64,000 nt of DNA from an uncultured Bacteroidales bacterium (GCA_937876995.1 CALEFD010000034.1:1-64000); one strand, 5' to 3'. Shown: positions 8,320 through 16,775, counted from the stretch's first letter. The notes: a model not told the origin generated them from the letters alone. Numbers and translations are program-made.

Positions 8320-9519
8320 ATGAATAAAGATACTGCTATCATCAGTATGATCGAGAACGATTTATACAAGTTCTCAATGTCATATTACTATCAGAGAACC
8401 ACTCCTGAAGGAATAGGTACTTTCAGTTTTACAGACAGAAACGGTTTGGAATTCACACCCGAATTTGTAGAACTTCTTAAAGAGGAGTTCAAGAAACTGG
8501 AATCGTTGGTACTTACCGACGAAGAGTTCAACTGGTGTATAGCAAATATCTACTTTATACCACGCTGCTATTTTGAATGGTTGCGTGGTTTCAGATTCGA
8601 TTCATCTATTATTCAAATTTCCTTAGACGAAAAGAATCATCTGCATATAGAGGCAACTGACAATATCTATAAGGTAACACTTTACGAAATACCCATACTT
8701 TCCACAGTATCAGAAGTTTATTTCAGATATATGAATTTGGGTGAACCCGATTGGGACTACATCTATTCACAACTGGAACGTAAAGTAGCCATATCAAACG
8801 AACATAAGATTAAATTTGCCAACTTTGGTATGCGTCGCAGATATTCTCACATTGTAGAAGACCGTGTAACAGAGTATTTAGCAAAGAATGCAGACTACTT
8901 TATAGGCTCATCAACAGTCTATTTTGCAATGAAATATCAGTCTGTAAAGAAAGATTTGAAACCCATTGGCACAATGGCTCACGAACTGATGATGGCTACT
9001 GCGGCATTTATGGGTCCCAAAGAGGCAAACTACTATGTAATGCGTAAATGGGCAGAGATATACGGAGGTGCTATGGGTACCATGCTTCCCGACTGCTTTA
9101 CATCAGAAGTCTTCTTCAGGAATTTCAGTCTTGATATGGCAAAGTTATATGATGGTGTACGCCATGACAGCGGTGATCCACTTGAGTTTGGCGATAAGAT
9201 GATTGCAAAATATGAATCATACCATATAGACCCAAGAACCAAATCGATAGTATTCAGTGATTCGCTCGATTTTGACAAAGCTCTGGAGATACAGAACTAC
9301 TTTAAGGATAGGATAGGGGTATCGTTTGGTATAGGCACCAATTTAACAAATGATGTAGGTACCTCAAAACCTTTGAACATCGTAATGAAGTTGAAAACAT
9401 TCCAGGTTAATCCGCGTCAGCACGTTTATAGATGCGTTAAATTGTCGGATGTTCCAGGTAAAGAGATAGGTGACCCGGACGAAGTTCATAGCTACAAGGT
9501 AATTCTTGGACTTATCTGA
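8320..9519 (+). CDS. pncB: nicotinate phosphoribosyltransferase
   Basis: It joins nicotinate and PRPP to give nicotinate mononucleotide in the Preiss-Handler NAD pathway (cytoplasm). The 399 residues fit the PncB family. Visible family features are the start IENDLYKFSMSYYYQ, the central GTMAHELMMATAAFMGP (with the conserved His that becomes phosphorylated in this family), GVRHDSGDP, and the C-terminal FGIGTNLTNDVG. It follows pncA by 12 bp and is probably co-transcribed with it. No signal peptide is present, which contrasts with its lipoprotein partner. Confidence 0.95.
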   Translation: MNKDTAIISMIENDLYKFSMSYYYQRTTPEGIGTFSFTDRNGLEFTPEFVELLKEEFKKLESLVLTDEEFNWCIANIYFIPRCYFEWLRGFRFDSSIIQISLDEKNHLHIEATDNIYKVTLYEIPILSTVSEVYFRYMNLGEPDWDYIYSQLERKVAISNEHKIKFANFGMRRRYSHIVEDRVTEYLAKNADYFIGSSTVYFAMKYQSVKKDLKPIGTMAHELMMATAAFMGPKEANYYVMRKWAEIYGGAMGTMLPDCFTSEVFFRNFSLDMAKLYDGVRHDSGDPLEFGDKMIAKYESYHIDPRTKSIVFSDSLDFDKALEIQNYFKDRIGVSFGIGTNLTNDVGTSKPLNIVMKLKTFQVNPRQHVYRCVKLSDVPGKEIGDPDEVHSYKVILGLI

Positions 9520-9541
9520 TTGATTATTTGAGAATTTATTG

Positions 9542-9549
9542 TACTTTTG
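9542..9549 (+). promoter_or_regulatory. -7 promoter element of nif3
   Basis: TACTTTTG, an exact TAnnTTTG match 21 bp before the nif3 ATG. A TTTG lies upstream at 9527-9530, but its spacing is shorter than usual for a -33 box. Confidence 0.5.
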
Positions 9550-9570
9550 CAGAGAAATCATTAGATAAAG

Positions 9571-10353
9571 GTGATGACAATAGGGAAAATTATTGATGCC
9601 CTTGAAGGATTCGCGCCTCTGCCACTGCAAGATGATTTTGATAATTCAGGCTTGCAGGTAGGGTTGACAGAGACGGAAGCTACAGGGGCTTTATTGTGTT
9701 TGGACGTGACCGAAGCAGTGGTTGATGAAGCCATTGCAAATGGTTGCAACCTTATTATATCACATCACCCGCTGTTGTTTTCACCATTAAAACGCATTTC
9801 CAACAGCAATTATATAGGACGTTGTGTTATTAAAGCCATAAAACATGATATAACTATATATGCTGCACATACAAACCTGGACAATGCATCATGCGGTGTC
9901 AACAAACAAATAGCCAATTTGTTAAAACTAAAAGACACTACTCCTTTACAGGACAAAGGCAATGGCAATGGCGCAGGAATAATAGGTTATCTACCTGAAT
10001 GTTTAACAGAAAAACAGTTATTGGAAGCATTGCAAACACTGTTTAAGGTACCGGCTATAAAACATAACGGCAACTTAGGTAAACCTATATCAAAAGTGGC
10101 TTTATGTGGAGGTTCCGGAGCATTTCTGATTCCTGACGCAATAGCCTGCAAGGCCGATGCTTTTATAACCGGTGAAATTGGTTTTCACAAAATGTTCGGT
10201 TATGACGGTACTATTAAGTTGATTGAATTGGGACACTACGAAAGTGAACAGTTCACTGTAGATTTGCTTTACAACAAGCTTAATAAAGAATTCAGCGAAC
10301 TGAAACTGGTTAAAACAAACGTTAAGACCAACCCCATAAATTATTGTATATAA
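9571..10353 (+). CDS. Nif3-like dinuclear metal center protein
   Basis: A conserved cytoplasmic protein of the NIF3/YbgI/DUF34 family, often named 'GTP cyclohydrolase 1 type 2', a name whose reaction is not well established for the family. Metal-binding motifs are visible: LIISHHPLLF near the N-terminus, AAHTNLDNA in the middle, and GHYESEQFTVDLL near the C-terminus. At 260 residues it is the short form; many Bacteroidota and Firmicutes homologues carry a central insert of ~100 residues that is absent here. AAGG directly precedes the start, where GTG ATG gives two overlapping choices. It is followed by the zinc-ribbon gene, a frequent pairing in bacteria. Confidence 0.9.
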   Translation: MMTIGKIIDALEGFAPLPLQDDFDNSGLQVGLTETEATGALLCLDVTEAVVDEAIANGCNLIISHHPLLFSPLKRISNSNYIGRCVIKAIKHDITIYAAHTNLDNASCGVNKQIANLLKLKDTTPLQDKGNGNGAGIIGYLPECLTEKQLLEALQTLFKVPAIKHNGNLGKPISKVALCGGSGAFLIPDAIACKADAFITGEIGFHKMFGYDGTIKLIELGHYESEQFTVDLLYNKLNKEFSELKLVKTNVKTNPINYCI

Positions 10354-10376
10354 ATGACAAACAAAATATTTTGATT

Positions 10377-11201
10377 ATGGCAAAAGAGAAAAGAGATCCG
10401 GCGGATTTTTCAGTAGAAGAGAAACTGAAATCCCTTTACCAGTTACAGACCATGTTGTCTGAAATTGACAAGATTAAAACTCTACGTGGTGAATTACCAC
10501 TGGAAGTACAGGACCTTGAAGATGAAATAGTAGGTTTAAGCACTCGTATTGAAAAGAACAAAACTGAGATTGCAGAATTGACTAAAGCTGTAAGTGAAAA
10601 TAAAATCAGCATGGAGGCTTCAAGAGCAACCATAGCAAAATACAAGGAACAGCAGGACAATGTACGTAACAACAGAGAATACGACGCTCTAAACAAAGAG
10701 ATTGAGTTCAAATCATTGGAGATAGAACTCAACGAAAAACATATACGCGAATACACCAACTCCATAACTGCAAAGAGTGAAGAGATGGAACGCAACCTGG
10801 CTCTGATTACTGAAAAGAGACAGGAATTGGAAATAAAAAAGACTGAACTTGACGAAATAATCAGCGAAACTCGTTTGGAAGAGGAAAAACTGCGTGAAAA
10901 ATCAAAGAATCTTGAAATTACAATAGATCCAAGACTCTTGCTTTCATTCAAACGTATCAGAAAAAATACTCGCAATGGTTTGGGTATTGTATATGTAGAA
11001 CGTGGTGCTTGCGGTGGTTGCTTTAACAAAATCCCACCTCAGAGACAGCTTGATATACGTCTTCGTAAAAAGATTATTGTATGCGAATATTGTGGCCGTA
11101 TTATTATTGACCCACAATTGGCAGGTATAGAAGAGACTCCTGTAGCAGCTCCGGCTCCAAAGAAAAGAGCAAGCAAAAAGAGCAGTGCAGAAAAAGAGTA
11201 A
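10377..11201 (+). CDS. coiled-coil protein with C4 zinc ribbon
   Basis: This 274-residue protein starts with long charged heptad-rich helices (about residues 20-200, coiled coil). It ends with a C4 zinc ribbon: CGGCFNKIPPQ at ~218 and CEYCGRII at ~240, i.e. two CxxC knuckles. A basic Ala/Lys tail follows. This matches the CT398/zf-RING_7 family, whose role is not settled. I start at ATG 10377 (MAKEKRDPADF). An upstream ATG at 10344 in frame would overlap the end of nif3 and adds residues not typical of the family. It is co-directional with nif3, and a terminator follows at 11215. Confidence 0.85.
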   Translation: MAKEKRDPADFSVEEKLKSLYQLQTMLSEIDKIKTLRGELPLEVQDLEDEIVGLSTRIEKNKTEIAELTKAVSENKISMEASRATIAKYKEQQDNVRNNREYDALNKEIEFKSLEIELNEKHIREYTNSITAKSEEMERNLALITEKRQELEIKKTELDEIISETRLEEEKLREKSKNLEITIDPRLLLSFKRIRKNTRNGLGIVYVERGACGGCFNKIPPQRQLDIRLRKKIIVCEYCGRIIIDPQLAGIEETPVAAPAPKKRASKKSSAEKE

Positions 11202-11214
11202 ATGAAATAGAATA

Positions 11215-11250
11215 GGGGTGACACTTCAAAAGTGACACCCCATTTTATTT
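11215..11250. terminator. bidirectional terminator
   Basis: Stem 11215-11226 / 11230-11241 (GGGGTG, one A-A mismatch, CACTT) with a 3-nt loop CAA, then CATTTTATTT. It lies between the plus-strand zinc-ribbon gene and the minus-strand gene ending at 11249. Confidence 0.8.
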
Positions 11251-11698
11251 ATATAGAATTATAATCGGGAATATCATTAAGAAAAACATAACCTCCTGTT
11301 TCGTAATCCACCTTTACGCAATAATGATTCATTCCATTACTAACAATTAAATAATCTACCTTAAGAGCTACGTTATATCTGGAAATCTGAGCAAAAACAT
11401 CGCCAGTAATCTTAACGGTAGGAGCCTTATACTCCACTATCAGCTTTGGACAACCATTAGTGTCATATATAACAGTATCGCATCTCTTCTTTACTTTTCC
11501 AACCGTAATAGAACTTTCATTTGCAATATGAGACATAGGATACAGTTTATACTTAACCAGATAATTCACAAAGTGTTGGCGCACCATCTCTTCCGGAGTA
11601 AATGCAACCCATTTCTTGCGAATAGTGTCGAATATGCAAATTTTGCCATTCTGTTCGCAAATTTTTGGCTCAAAAGCGGGTAAATTTAACTTATCCAT
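11249..11698 (-). CDS. stand-alone HsdR N-terminal-type (PD-(D/E)xK) protein
   Basis: This 149-residue protein resembles the N-terminal nuclease-fold domain of type I restriction subunit R (HSDR_N_2). A PD-(D/E)xK-like core is visible: D74 (RCDTVIYD), then E89 and K91 (LIVEYKAP), with the downstream QISRYN motif-Q-like stretch. No helicase domain, HsdM or HsdS is nearby, so it is not a restriction system here. It is divergent from holA, an association I recall from other Bacteroidota genomes, which points to a DNA-metabolism role. Function is unproven. Confidence 0.8.
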   Translation of the reverse strand: MDKLNLPAFEPKICEQNGKICIFDTIRKKWVAFTPEEMVRQHFVNYLVKYKLYPMSHIANESSITVGKVKKRCDTVIYDTNGCPKLIVEYKAPTVKITGDVFAQISRYNVALKVDYLIVSNGMNHYCVKVDYETGGYVFLNDIPDYNSI

Positions 11699-11700
11699 TT

Positions 11701-11708
11701 TAACTTTG
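11701..11708 (+). promoter_or_regulatory. -7 promoter element of holA
   Basis: TAACTTTG, an exact TAnnTTTG match 47 bp before the holA ATG, right after the divergent gene's start codon. Confidence 0.45.
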
Positions 11709-11755
11709 TAAGATAATATCCAGCAATAGTGCGAAGATAGTTATTTTGAATTATA

Positions 11756-12799
11756 ATGGCAACATCAGGCGTAGCATATAGAACTATAATGGGCGAATTA
11801 AAGCAAGGAAAATATAGCCCCATCTATTATTTGATGGGCGAAGAATCCTTCTTTATAGACTCCATATCAGATTATATAAGAGAGAATGCATTAAGCGAAG
11901 AAGAACGAGATTTTAACCAGATAGTTGTGTATGGCGCGGATACCACAATGAGCGAAGTGGTTCAAAGAGCTAAAGCATATCCTATGGGCGCAAACAGACA
12001 GGTTATTATAGTCAAAGAGGCGCAAACATTGGTTAAAGAACATAATGGAGGTGTAGATCCATTGGAAATCTTAGGTTCATACCTTCAAAACATACAACCA
12101 ACAACCATACTTGTATTCTGCCACAAAAACGGTAAATTAGACAGCAGAAAAAAGATTGTTGGAGCTATTAAACAGTGCGGTACACTATTTGAATCGGCTA
12201 AAATCAAAGAAAATGAGATGCCTTTATACATAAATGAATATGTAAATGAAAAACAACTTAGAATATCAGATAGAGCTACATCTATGATTGTAGAGGCTGT
12301 CGGTACCGATATATCCAGACTTATAACAGAGTTAGATAAACTTAATGTTGCATCAGGAGGTTCAGGTAAAGAGATAACACCCGATTTAGTAGAACAGAAT
12401 GTAGGTATTAGCAAGGAGTATAATGTATTTGAATTTCAACGCGCACTTATAAGCAAAGATATACTCAAAGCCAATAAAATAGCTGCATACTATGAAAATA
12501 ACTCTAAAAACTATCCTATACAGATGATTACAGCCACTATATTTGGCTATTATTCAAATTTAATGCTTGCTTATTACGCCCCAAATAAAACAGAACAGGG
12601 GGTAGCAGAGTTTTTGGGATTAAAAAACAGCTGGGGTGTTAAAGATTATATGATTGGAATGAAAAACTACACAGCCAGACAAGTATTGGAGATAATAGGC
12701 TATATAAGAGAATATGATGCAAAATCAAAAGGTGTGGAAAATTCAGGCAATACTACGGATGGTTTATTACGAGAACTATTATTTAAGATTTTGCACTAA
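11756..12799 (+). CDS. holA: DNA polymerase III subunit delta
   Basis: Delta is the clamp-loader wrench that opens the beta clamp. The 347 residues show the family pattern: an N-terminal AAA+-like domain starting YSPIYYLMGEESFFIDSISDYI, then a central region (ILVFCHKNGKLDSRKKI, ...RLITELDKLNVASGG). The C-terminal collar domain follows, with VFEFQRALISKDILKANKIA. The delta subunit lacks a functional Walker A, and none is seen. It works with dnaX, encoded at 57.8 kb in this window. A strong terminator follows at 12851. Confidence 0.93.
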   Translation: MATSGVAYRTIMGELKQGKYSPIYYLMGEESFFIDSISDYIRENALSEEERDFNQIVVYGADTTMSEVVQRAKAYPMGANRQVIIVKEAQTLVKEHNGGVDPLEILGSYLQNIQPTTILVFCHKNGKLDSRKKIVGAIKQCGTLFESAKIKENEMPLYINEYVNEKQLRISDRATSMIVEAVGTDISRLITELDKLNVASGGSGKEITPDLVEQNVGISKEYNVFEFQRALISKDILKANKIAAYYENNSKNYPIQMITATIFGYYSNLMLAYYAPNKTEQGVAEFLGLKNSWGVKDYMIGMKNYTARQVLEIIGYIREYDAKSKGVENSGNTTDGLLRELLFKILH

Positions 12800-12850
12800 G
12801 TATTGAGGTTAACTCAAAATATTCAAATCTCAGCGAGTAGAGTTTTAATG

Positions 12851-12883
12851 AGAGTGGTAAATTAGTTTTGCCACTCTTTTTTT
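12851..12883 (+). terminator. intrinsic terminator after holA
   Basis: AGAGTGGTAAA (12851-12861) pairs with TTTGCCACTCT (12867-12877), 11 bp including one G-T, 5-nt loop, followed by a run of six T. Confidence 0.85.
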
Positions 12884-12944
12884 ATAGCAACAAATAGGTA
12901 GCAAAATATATATTAAGCTTTTTTAACAGATGTACATCACAAAC

Positions 12945-13369
12945 ATTTGTATCATTTCATTTTACAATAGTATTCAAACATATATATATCACATTTGTAT
13001 CATCATCAATCTACTTACACCTAATTATAGATCATTTAGCGCACAGCAATTATATGCATTTTAATATACAAAATCAATCTACAAACATAATTAACTAAAT
13101 ATCAGTATAGTTACGGAAAAATTCAGCACTAAAATTTAGAAAAATGGGACTGCGTTATGCAAAAGACAGGAGAAACATCAATGAATCGAGATGTTTTAAA
13201 GATTATTTTATTTATAATCAGTTATTTAAGTAATTTTACCAAAGTAATTTCTAACATTATTTTTGCACATTGTTTACACAAATAGGATAAAACAATATTC
13301 CTGAATGTTACTTTTGTTATGTTACATCTGTATCGCACACAATTGTATCAAAACAATATTTTTGTATCA
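12945..13369 (+). repeat. TTGTATCA direct repeats upstream of the XRE regulator
   Basis: Same-orientation copies: ATTTGTATCAT at 12945-12955 and 12993-13003, ATCTGTATCG at 13326-13335, AATTGTATCA at 13341-13350, and TTTGTATCA at 13361-13369. The last copy supplies the TTTG of the likely -33 box of the XRE promoter. A further TTTGTGTATCA at 13922-13932 precedes the next gene. They are candidate operators; which protein binds them is inferred. Confidence 0.5.
13181..13285 (+). CDS. possible 34-residue hydrophobic peptide
   Basis: ATG 13181 is preceded by AGGAGA with 8-nt spacing, one of the best Shine-Dalgarno-like sites in the window. The peptide starts MNRDVLKIILFIISYLSN, continues with one hydrophobic helix and ends at TAG 13283-13285. 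Single-helix peptides of this size are common and poorly annotated in Bacteroidota. No -7 box is clear upstream. It could be a chance ORF; conservation would decide. Confidence 0.3.
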   Translation: MNRDVLKIILFIISYLSNFTKVISNIIFAHCLHK

Positions 13370-13390
13370 CAATATTTTTGTTTACTTTTG
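13361..13390 (+). promoter_or_regulatory. promoter of the XRE regulator with embedded operator copy
   Basis: The -33 box TTTG (13361-13364) and -7 box TACTTTTG (13383-13390) are separated by 18 bp. The -33 TTTG is the start of the repeat TTTGTATCA, so a protein bound to the repeat would block the promoter. Confidence 0.55.
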
Positions 13391-13417
13391 TAACAACTAC
13401 TCAAAATTTATACAAAA

Positions 13418-13882
13418 ATGGATATGAGAGAACGTCTTTTAGAACTTATGAATCAATTAAACATGTCACCTACACAGTTTGCATCTGCCATAGGTGCCAG
13501 CAGAACTACCATACAACATATAATGAGCGGTAGAAATGAGCCCAGCCTTAAAATTATCACCTCTATATACGAAACCTTTCCAAGCGTAGATATTAAATGG
13601 TTGCTTAAAGGAGAAGGAGCTGCTTTTACAAATCAATCTCAAATTACCGATTACCCACTGTTTGAGAATGATGAGAATCGTTTTTTTCAGAACGAAGTAC
13701 GAAACGAGATCAAAAATTCAAATCTCGACAGGCAAAACAGCCCTAAAAATACAAAGCAAAAAACTGATAATAAGAAGAATACACTTAATATAACCTCTAA
13801 TTTAAACAACAAAAAAATCAAAGAAATTGTAGTTTTCTTTGAAGATGGCACTTTTGAAAAATTTTCAGAAAACAATAAATAA
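13418..13882 (+). CDS. XRE-family helix-turn-helix regulator
   Basis: This 154-residue protein has an N-terminal HTH of the Cro/C1 type at about residues 16-62: MSPTQFASAIGASRTTIQHI, then GRNEPSLKIITSI, then WLLKGEG. The middle is a polar, Asn/Lys-rich linker (about 75-130). A short C-terminal segment (KEIVVFFEDGTFEKF) may be an oligomerisation or effector-sensing tail; I do not recognise it. The direct repeats over its own promoter suggest autorepression. It lies upstream of the BspA-like lipoprotein gene, separated by 130 bp that hold one more repeat-like site. There are no phage genes nearby, so it is not obviously a prophage repressor. Confidence 0.82.
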   Translation: MDMRERLLELMNQLNMSPTQFASAIGASRTTIQHIMSGRNEPSLKIITSIYETFPSVDIKWLLKGEGAAFTNQSQITDYPLFENDENRFFQNEVRNEIKNSNLDRQNSPKNTKQKTDNKKNTLNITSNLNNKKIKEIVVFFEDGTFEKFSENNK

Positions 13883-14018
13883 TTTGTCATAAACTATTGT
13901 TTGTTGTAAAAAAACGTTATTTTTGTGTATCAATCTTTGTTCAAAAAAATAATCATCAGATTTATCTTTTTGAACATTGTGATATATATAATATGAGATT
14001 AACTAAAAGTACATGTTT

Positions 14019-14978
14019 ATGAAAAAGTCCATTTTGTTATTAGTATCGGTTTTGTTTATATTAACAGGTTGCAAAACCACAAAGGTTACAAAAGCTAATC
14101 CAAGCGAAGTATGGCAAACAATGATGGTAAAACAGATTTCATCAGAAATCAATGATGGTATTATCACGGCCACATATAGCAATGGTACCACTTTGTATTA
14201 TAGAATTTTAGATAACTTTGGTAACGTATCGCTTACTTGGGATAGAAGCAACGGCAGAACCAGTTACGAAACTCAGAGCAATTACAAAGGAGATATCGAG
14301 ATTCCTTCGTTTGTTACAGTAGGTGCAAATGATGAATTTGTATTCCGTGTAATGGAAATAGACCAGCACGCATTCTGTCATAGCACCAGTTTGAGAAGCA
14401 TATCAATACCTTATTCAGTACTAAGAATCAACATTGATGCATTTAGCGAATGTATTGAATTAGAGCGTATCACAGTTAACCCTAACAACCAGACCTATAA
14501 GGACGTAGAAGGCGTTTTGTATAGCAAGGATTCAAGAATGATTATCAATTATCCTGCAAAGAAGAAAGACAAAGTGTATATTTTGCCGGAAGAGGTTTCA
14601 TTTATTTGTACAGAAGCATTTAAAGACAACCATAATCTTGAAGTTATTAAGATTGGCGATAACGTTACAGCATTGAGTGACTACGCATTTAAGAATTGCA
14701 CAAACTTAAAGACTGTAGCATTAGGCAGCAATGTTAGAATTATAGGTAAGGAAGCATTTGCTAATTGTCCTAACTTAAGAGAAATATTCTCTGCAAACGT
14801 ATTCCCTCCTCATAACAGTCCAAAGGTGTTTGATTCTACCATATATGATAAGTGTGTAGTGTATGTACCAACAGGTAGTTCATTCCACTATCGTAGAACT
14901 TTGGAATGGCAGGATTTCAAGAATATGGAAGAACGTGAACACAGATTGTTCAAGGTTATGTTCGGTGGTGAGTATTAA
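14019..14978 (+). CDS. BspA-like leucine-rich-repeat lipoprotein
   Basis: The lipoprotein signal MKKSILLLVSVLFILTGC has its lipobox Cys at residue 18, so the protein is anchored in the envelope. The mature part carries LRR_5/BspA-type repeats from about residue 110: AFCHSTSLRSISIP, AFSECIELERITV, AFKDNHNLEVIKIG, AFKNCTNLKTVALG and AFANCPNLREIFS. Such proteins are often surface adhesins or scaffold proteins. I chose ATG 14019; ATG 14013, two codons earlier, is equally possible. It follows the XRE gene and ends at a strong terminator (15000-15032). No binding partner is evident. Confidence 0.85.
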   Translation: MKKSILLLVSVLFILTGCKTTKVTKANPSEVWQTMMVKQISSEINDGIITATYSNGTTLYYRILDNFGNVSLTWDRSNGRTSYETQSNYKGDIEIPSFVTVGANDEFVFRVMEIDQHAFCHSTSLRSISIPYSVLRINIDAFSECIELERITVNPNNQTYKDVEGVLYSKDSRMIINYPAKKKDKVYILPEEVSFICTEAFKDNHNLEVIKIGDNVTALSDYAFKNCTNLKTVALGSNVRIIGKEAFANCPNLREIFSANVFPPHNSPKVFDSTIYDKCVVYVPTGSSFHYRRTLEWQDFKNMEEREHRLFKVMFGGEY

Positions 14979-14999
14979 ACCAATAACAGTATATAATAA

Positions 15000-15032
15000 A
15001 ATAGGTCAACTTCAATGTTGGCCTATTTTTTT
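15000..15032 (+). terminator. intrinsic terminator after the LRR lipoprotein
   Basis: AATAGGTCAAC (15000-15010) / GTTGGCCTATT (15017-15027), 11 bp with one G-T, 6-nt loop, then a T-run. Confidence 0.88.
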
Positions 15033-15076
15033 ACACAATAAATTGTTGTAACTTTATGCCATAAATAAATAAGGAG

Positions 15077-15850
15077 ATGAAAAAGTATCAATTAGACTTG
15101 ATAGTAGTGGATAATGTAATGGTTGGTAACAGCGCAACACTGTTAACACTTACCCATTCAGAGCCACTGCCGGAAATGATTGCAGGACAATTTGCTGAGC
15201 TACAGGTAGATAAAGCCAAAGTACTGCTACGCCGTCCAATATCTATACATAATGTAGATAAAACCACTAACACCGTAGAATTTCTTATTCAGATAGTAGG
15301 TGAAGGTACAAAGGAACTTGCAAATCTAAAGAGAGGAGATTCATTAAATGTATTGCTCCCATTAGGTAATGGTTTTGGATACGCAGGCACAACACAATCA
15401 CCTTTATTAATAGGTGGCGGTGTAGGTGTAGCACCACTTTTACATTTGGGTAAAGAACTTAAATCAAGAGGTATAACACCTACATTCCTATTTGGAGGAC
15501 GTTCTAAAGAACACTTATTGAGATTAGAGAGTTTTGAAGCTGTAGGAAAAGTATATGTTACTACAGAAGATGCCTCTTTAGGTGAAAAAGGGTTTGTAAC
15601 AAACCATTCACTTTTGATTGACGGCGATAATTATGATAAAATTTTTGCGTGTGGACCAACACCTATGCTAAAAGCGGTTGCTGCCTGGGCTAACGAACAC
15701 GAAATAGCTTGCGAAGTATCGTTAGAACATAAAATGGCATGTGGAATAGGCGCGTGTCTATGTTGCGTAGAGAATACAGAAGATGGTAATGTGTGTGTAT
15801 GTAAAGAAGGGCCGGTATTTTCAATAGATAAATTATTATGGAACAATTAA
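15077..15850 (+). CDS. pyrK: dihydroorotate dehydrogenase B electron-transfer subunit
   Basis: PyrK passes electrons from PyrD to NAD+ through FAD and a [2Fe-2S] cluster in pyrimidine synthesis. The 257 residues show the ferredoxin-reductase-type FAD domain (LLRRPISIHN), the NAD-binding domain (LIGGGVGVAPLLHLGKEL), and C-terminal cysteines CGIGACLCC...CVCKEGPVF that hold the cluster. The gene overlaps pyrD by 13 bp, as expected for a type 1B complex. A near-consensus -7 sequence (TAACTTTA, 15049-15056) lies upstream. Confidence 0.95.
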   Translation: MKKYQLDLIVVDNVMVGNSATLLTLTHSEPLPEMIAGQFAELQVDKAKVLLRRPISIHNVDKTTNTVEFLIQIVGEGTKELANLKRGDSLNVLLPLGNGFGYAGTTQSPLLIGGGVGVAPLLHLGKELKSRGITPTFLFGGRSKEHLLRLESFEAVGKVYVTTEDASLGEKGFVTNHSLLIDGDNYDKIFACGPTPMLKAVAAWANEHEIACEVSLEHKMACGIGACLCCVENTEDGNVCVCKEGPVFSIDKLLWNN

Positions 15851-16749
15851 AAACCAATATTGGTAATTTGCAATTAAAGAATCCGGTAATGACAGCTTCC
15901 GGTACATTTGGTTATGGAACAGAATATGCCGATTTCTTTGATATAGCAAAATTAGGAGGAATTCTTGTAAAGGGTACCACCCTGCATCGTAGAGAAGGTA
16001 ATCCATATCCACGTATGGCAGAAACACCATCAGGTATGCTGAATGCAGTAGGATTGCAAAATAAAGGAGTTGATTATTTTGTAGAAAACATATATCCTAC
16101 TATTAAAGATATAGATACAAATATAATAGTAAACGTATCGGGATCTTGCATAGATGATTATGTTCAAACTGCAGAAATCATTAATCATCTTGATAAAATA
16201 CCTGCTATAGAGCTTAACATATCGTGCCCAAATGTAAAACAGGGAGGTATGGCTTTTGGTGTAACAACACAAGGAGCATCGGAAGTGGTAAAAGCAGTAA
16301 GAAGAGTTTATGATAAGACGTTGATAGTTAAATTATCTCCAAACGTAACAGATATCACAGAAATTGCAAAGGCAGTTGAAGCACAAGGTGCTGATAGTGT
16401 ATCACTTATCAACACATTACTTGGTATGGCCATAGACAGCGAAAGACGCAAACCTATTCTTTCAACCATTACAGGTGGCTTAAGTGGTCCAGCTGTAAAA
16501 CCTATTGCTCTACGAATGGTTTGGCAAACATACAAAGCCGTAAAGATTCCAATTGTAGGTATTGGCGGTATCATGACAGCTGCAGATGCCATTGAATTCC
16601 TACTGGCAGGGGCAACCGCAATAGAAGTAGGAACTGCCAACTTTATAGATCCTGCAGTTTGTAGCAAAATAGTAGATGGAATTGAAGATTATCTGAATCG
16701 CCATAACATACCATCTGTAAAGGATCTTATAGGCGCTTTAGAAGTATAA
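15838..16749 (+). CDS. pyrD: dihydroorotate dehydrogenase, class 1B catalytic subunit
   Basis: It oxidises dihydroorotate to orotate, using FMN, and passes the electrons to PyrK. The 303 residues carry the class 1 features: NPVMTASGTFGYG near the N-terminus, the active-site Cys in LNISCPNVKQGG, VKLSPNVTD, and the FMN-phosphate site GIGGIMTAADAIEFLLAGA. Its start lies inside the end of pyrK (13-bp overlap), implying translational coupling. Dihydroorotase (pyrC), the preceding step, is encoded separately at 54.8 kb. Confidence 0.96.
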   Translation: MEQLKTNIGNLQLKNPVMTASGTFGYGTEYADFFDIAKLGGILVKGTTLHRREGNPYPRMAETPSGMLNAVGLQNKGVDYFVENIYPTIKDIDTNIIVNVSGSCIDDYVQTAEIINHLDKIPAIELNISCPNVKQGGMAFGVTTQGASEVVKAVRRVYDKTLIVKLSPNVTDITEIAKAVEAQGADSVSLINTLLGMAIDSERRKPILSTITGGLSGPAVKPIALRMVWQTYKAVKIPIVGIGGIMTAADAIEFLLAGATAIEVGTANFIDPAVCSKIVDGIEDYLNRHNIPSVKDLIGALEV

Positions 16750-16775
16750 CTAATTAACTGACTGAATTATAGATT

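Larger units (their letters stand above)
12884..13417. other. 534-bp AT-rich regulatory gap
   Basis: There is no long ORF. It holds five TGTATC(A/G) elements (cores at 12948, 12996, 13329, 13344, 13363), one short hydrophobic ORF with a good ribosome binding site (13181-13285), and the promoter of the XRE gene (13361-13390). A 29-codon ORF (13144-13233) overlaps the hydrophobic one in another frame and has less support. Confidence 0.6.

Noticed and set aside
10436..11029. Minus-strand 197-codon ORF
   Set aside because: It is antisense to the coiled-coil zinc-ribbon gene. Its Ser/Leu-rich content is the mirror of Glu/Lys codons.
11249..11698. Type I restriction-modification locus
   Set aside because: Only the HsdR N-terminal-type domain is present. 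No HsdM, HsdS or helicase part lies nearby.
13144..13233. 29-codon ORF overlapping the hydrophobic peptide
   Set aside because: It has a weaker ribosome binding site and overlaps the better candidate at 13181 in another frame.
12884..13417. CRISPR array or prophage border
   Set aside because: The TTGTATCA copies are short, unevenly spaced and lack equal spacers. There are no cas, integrase or phage structural genes.
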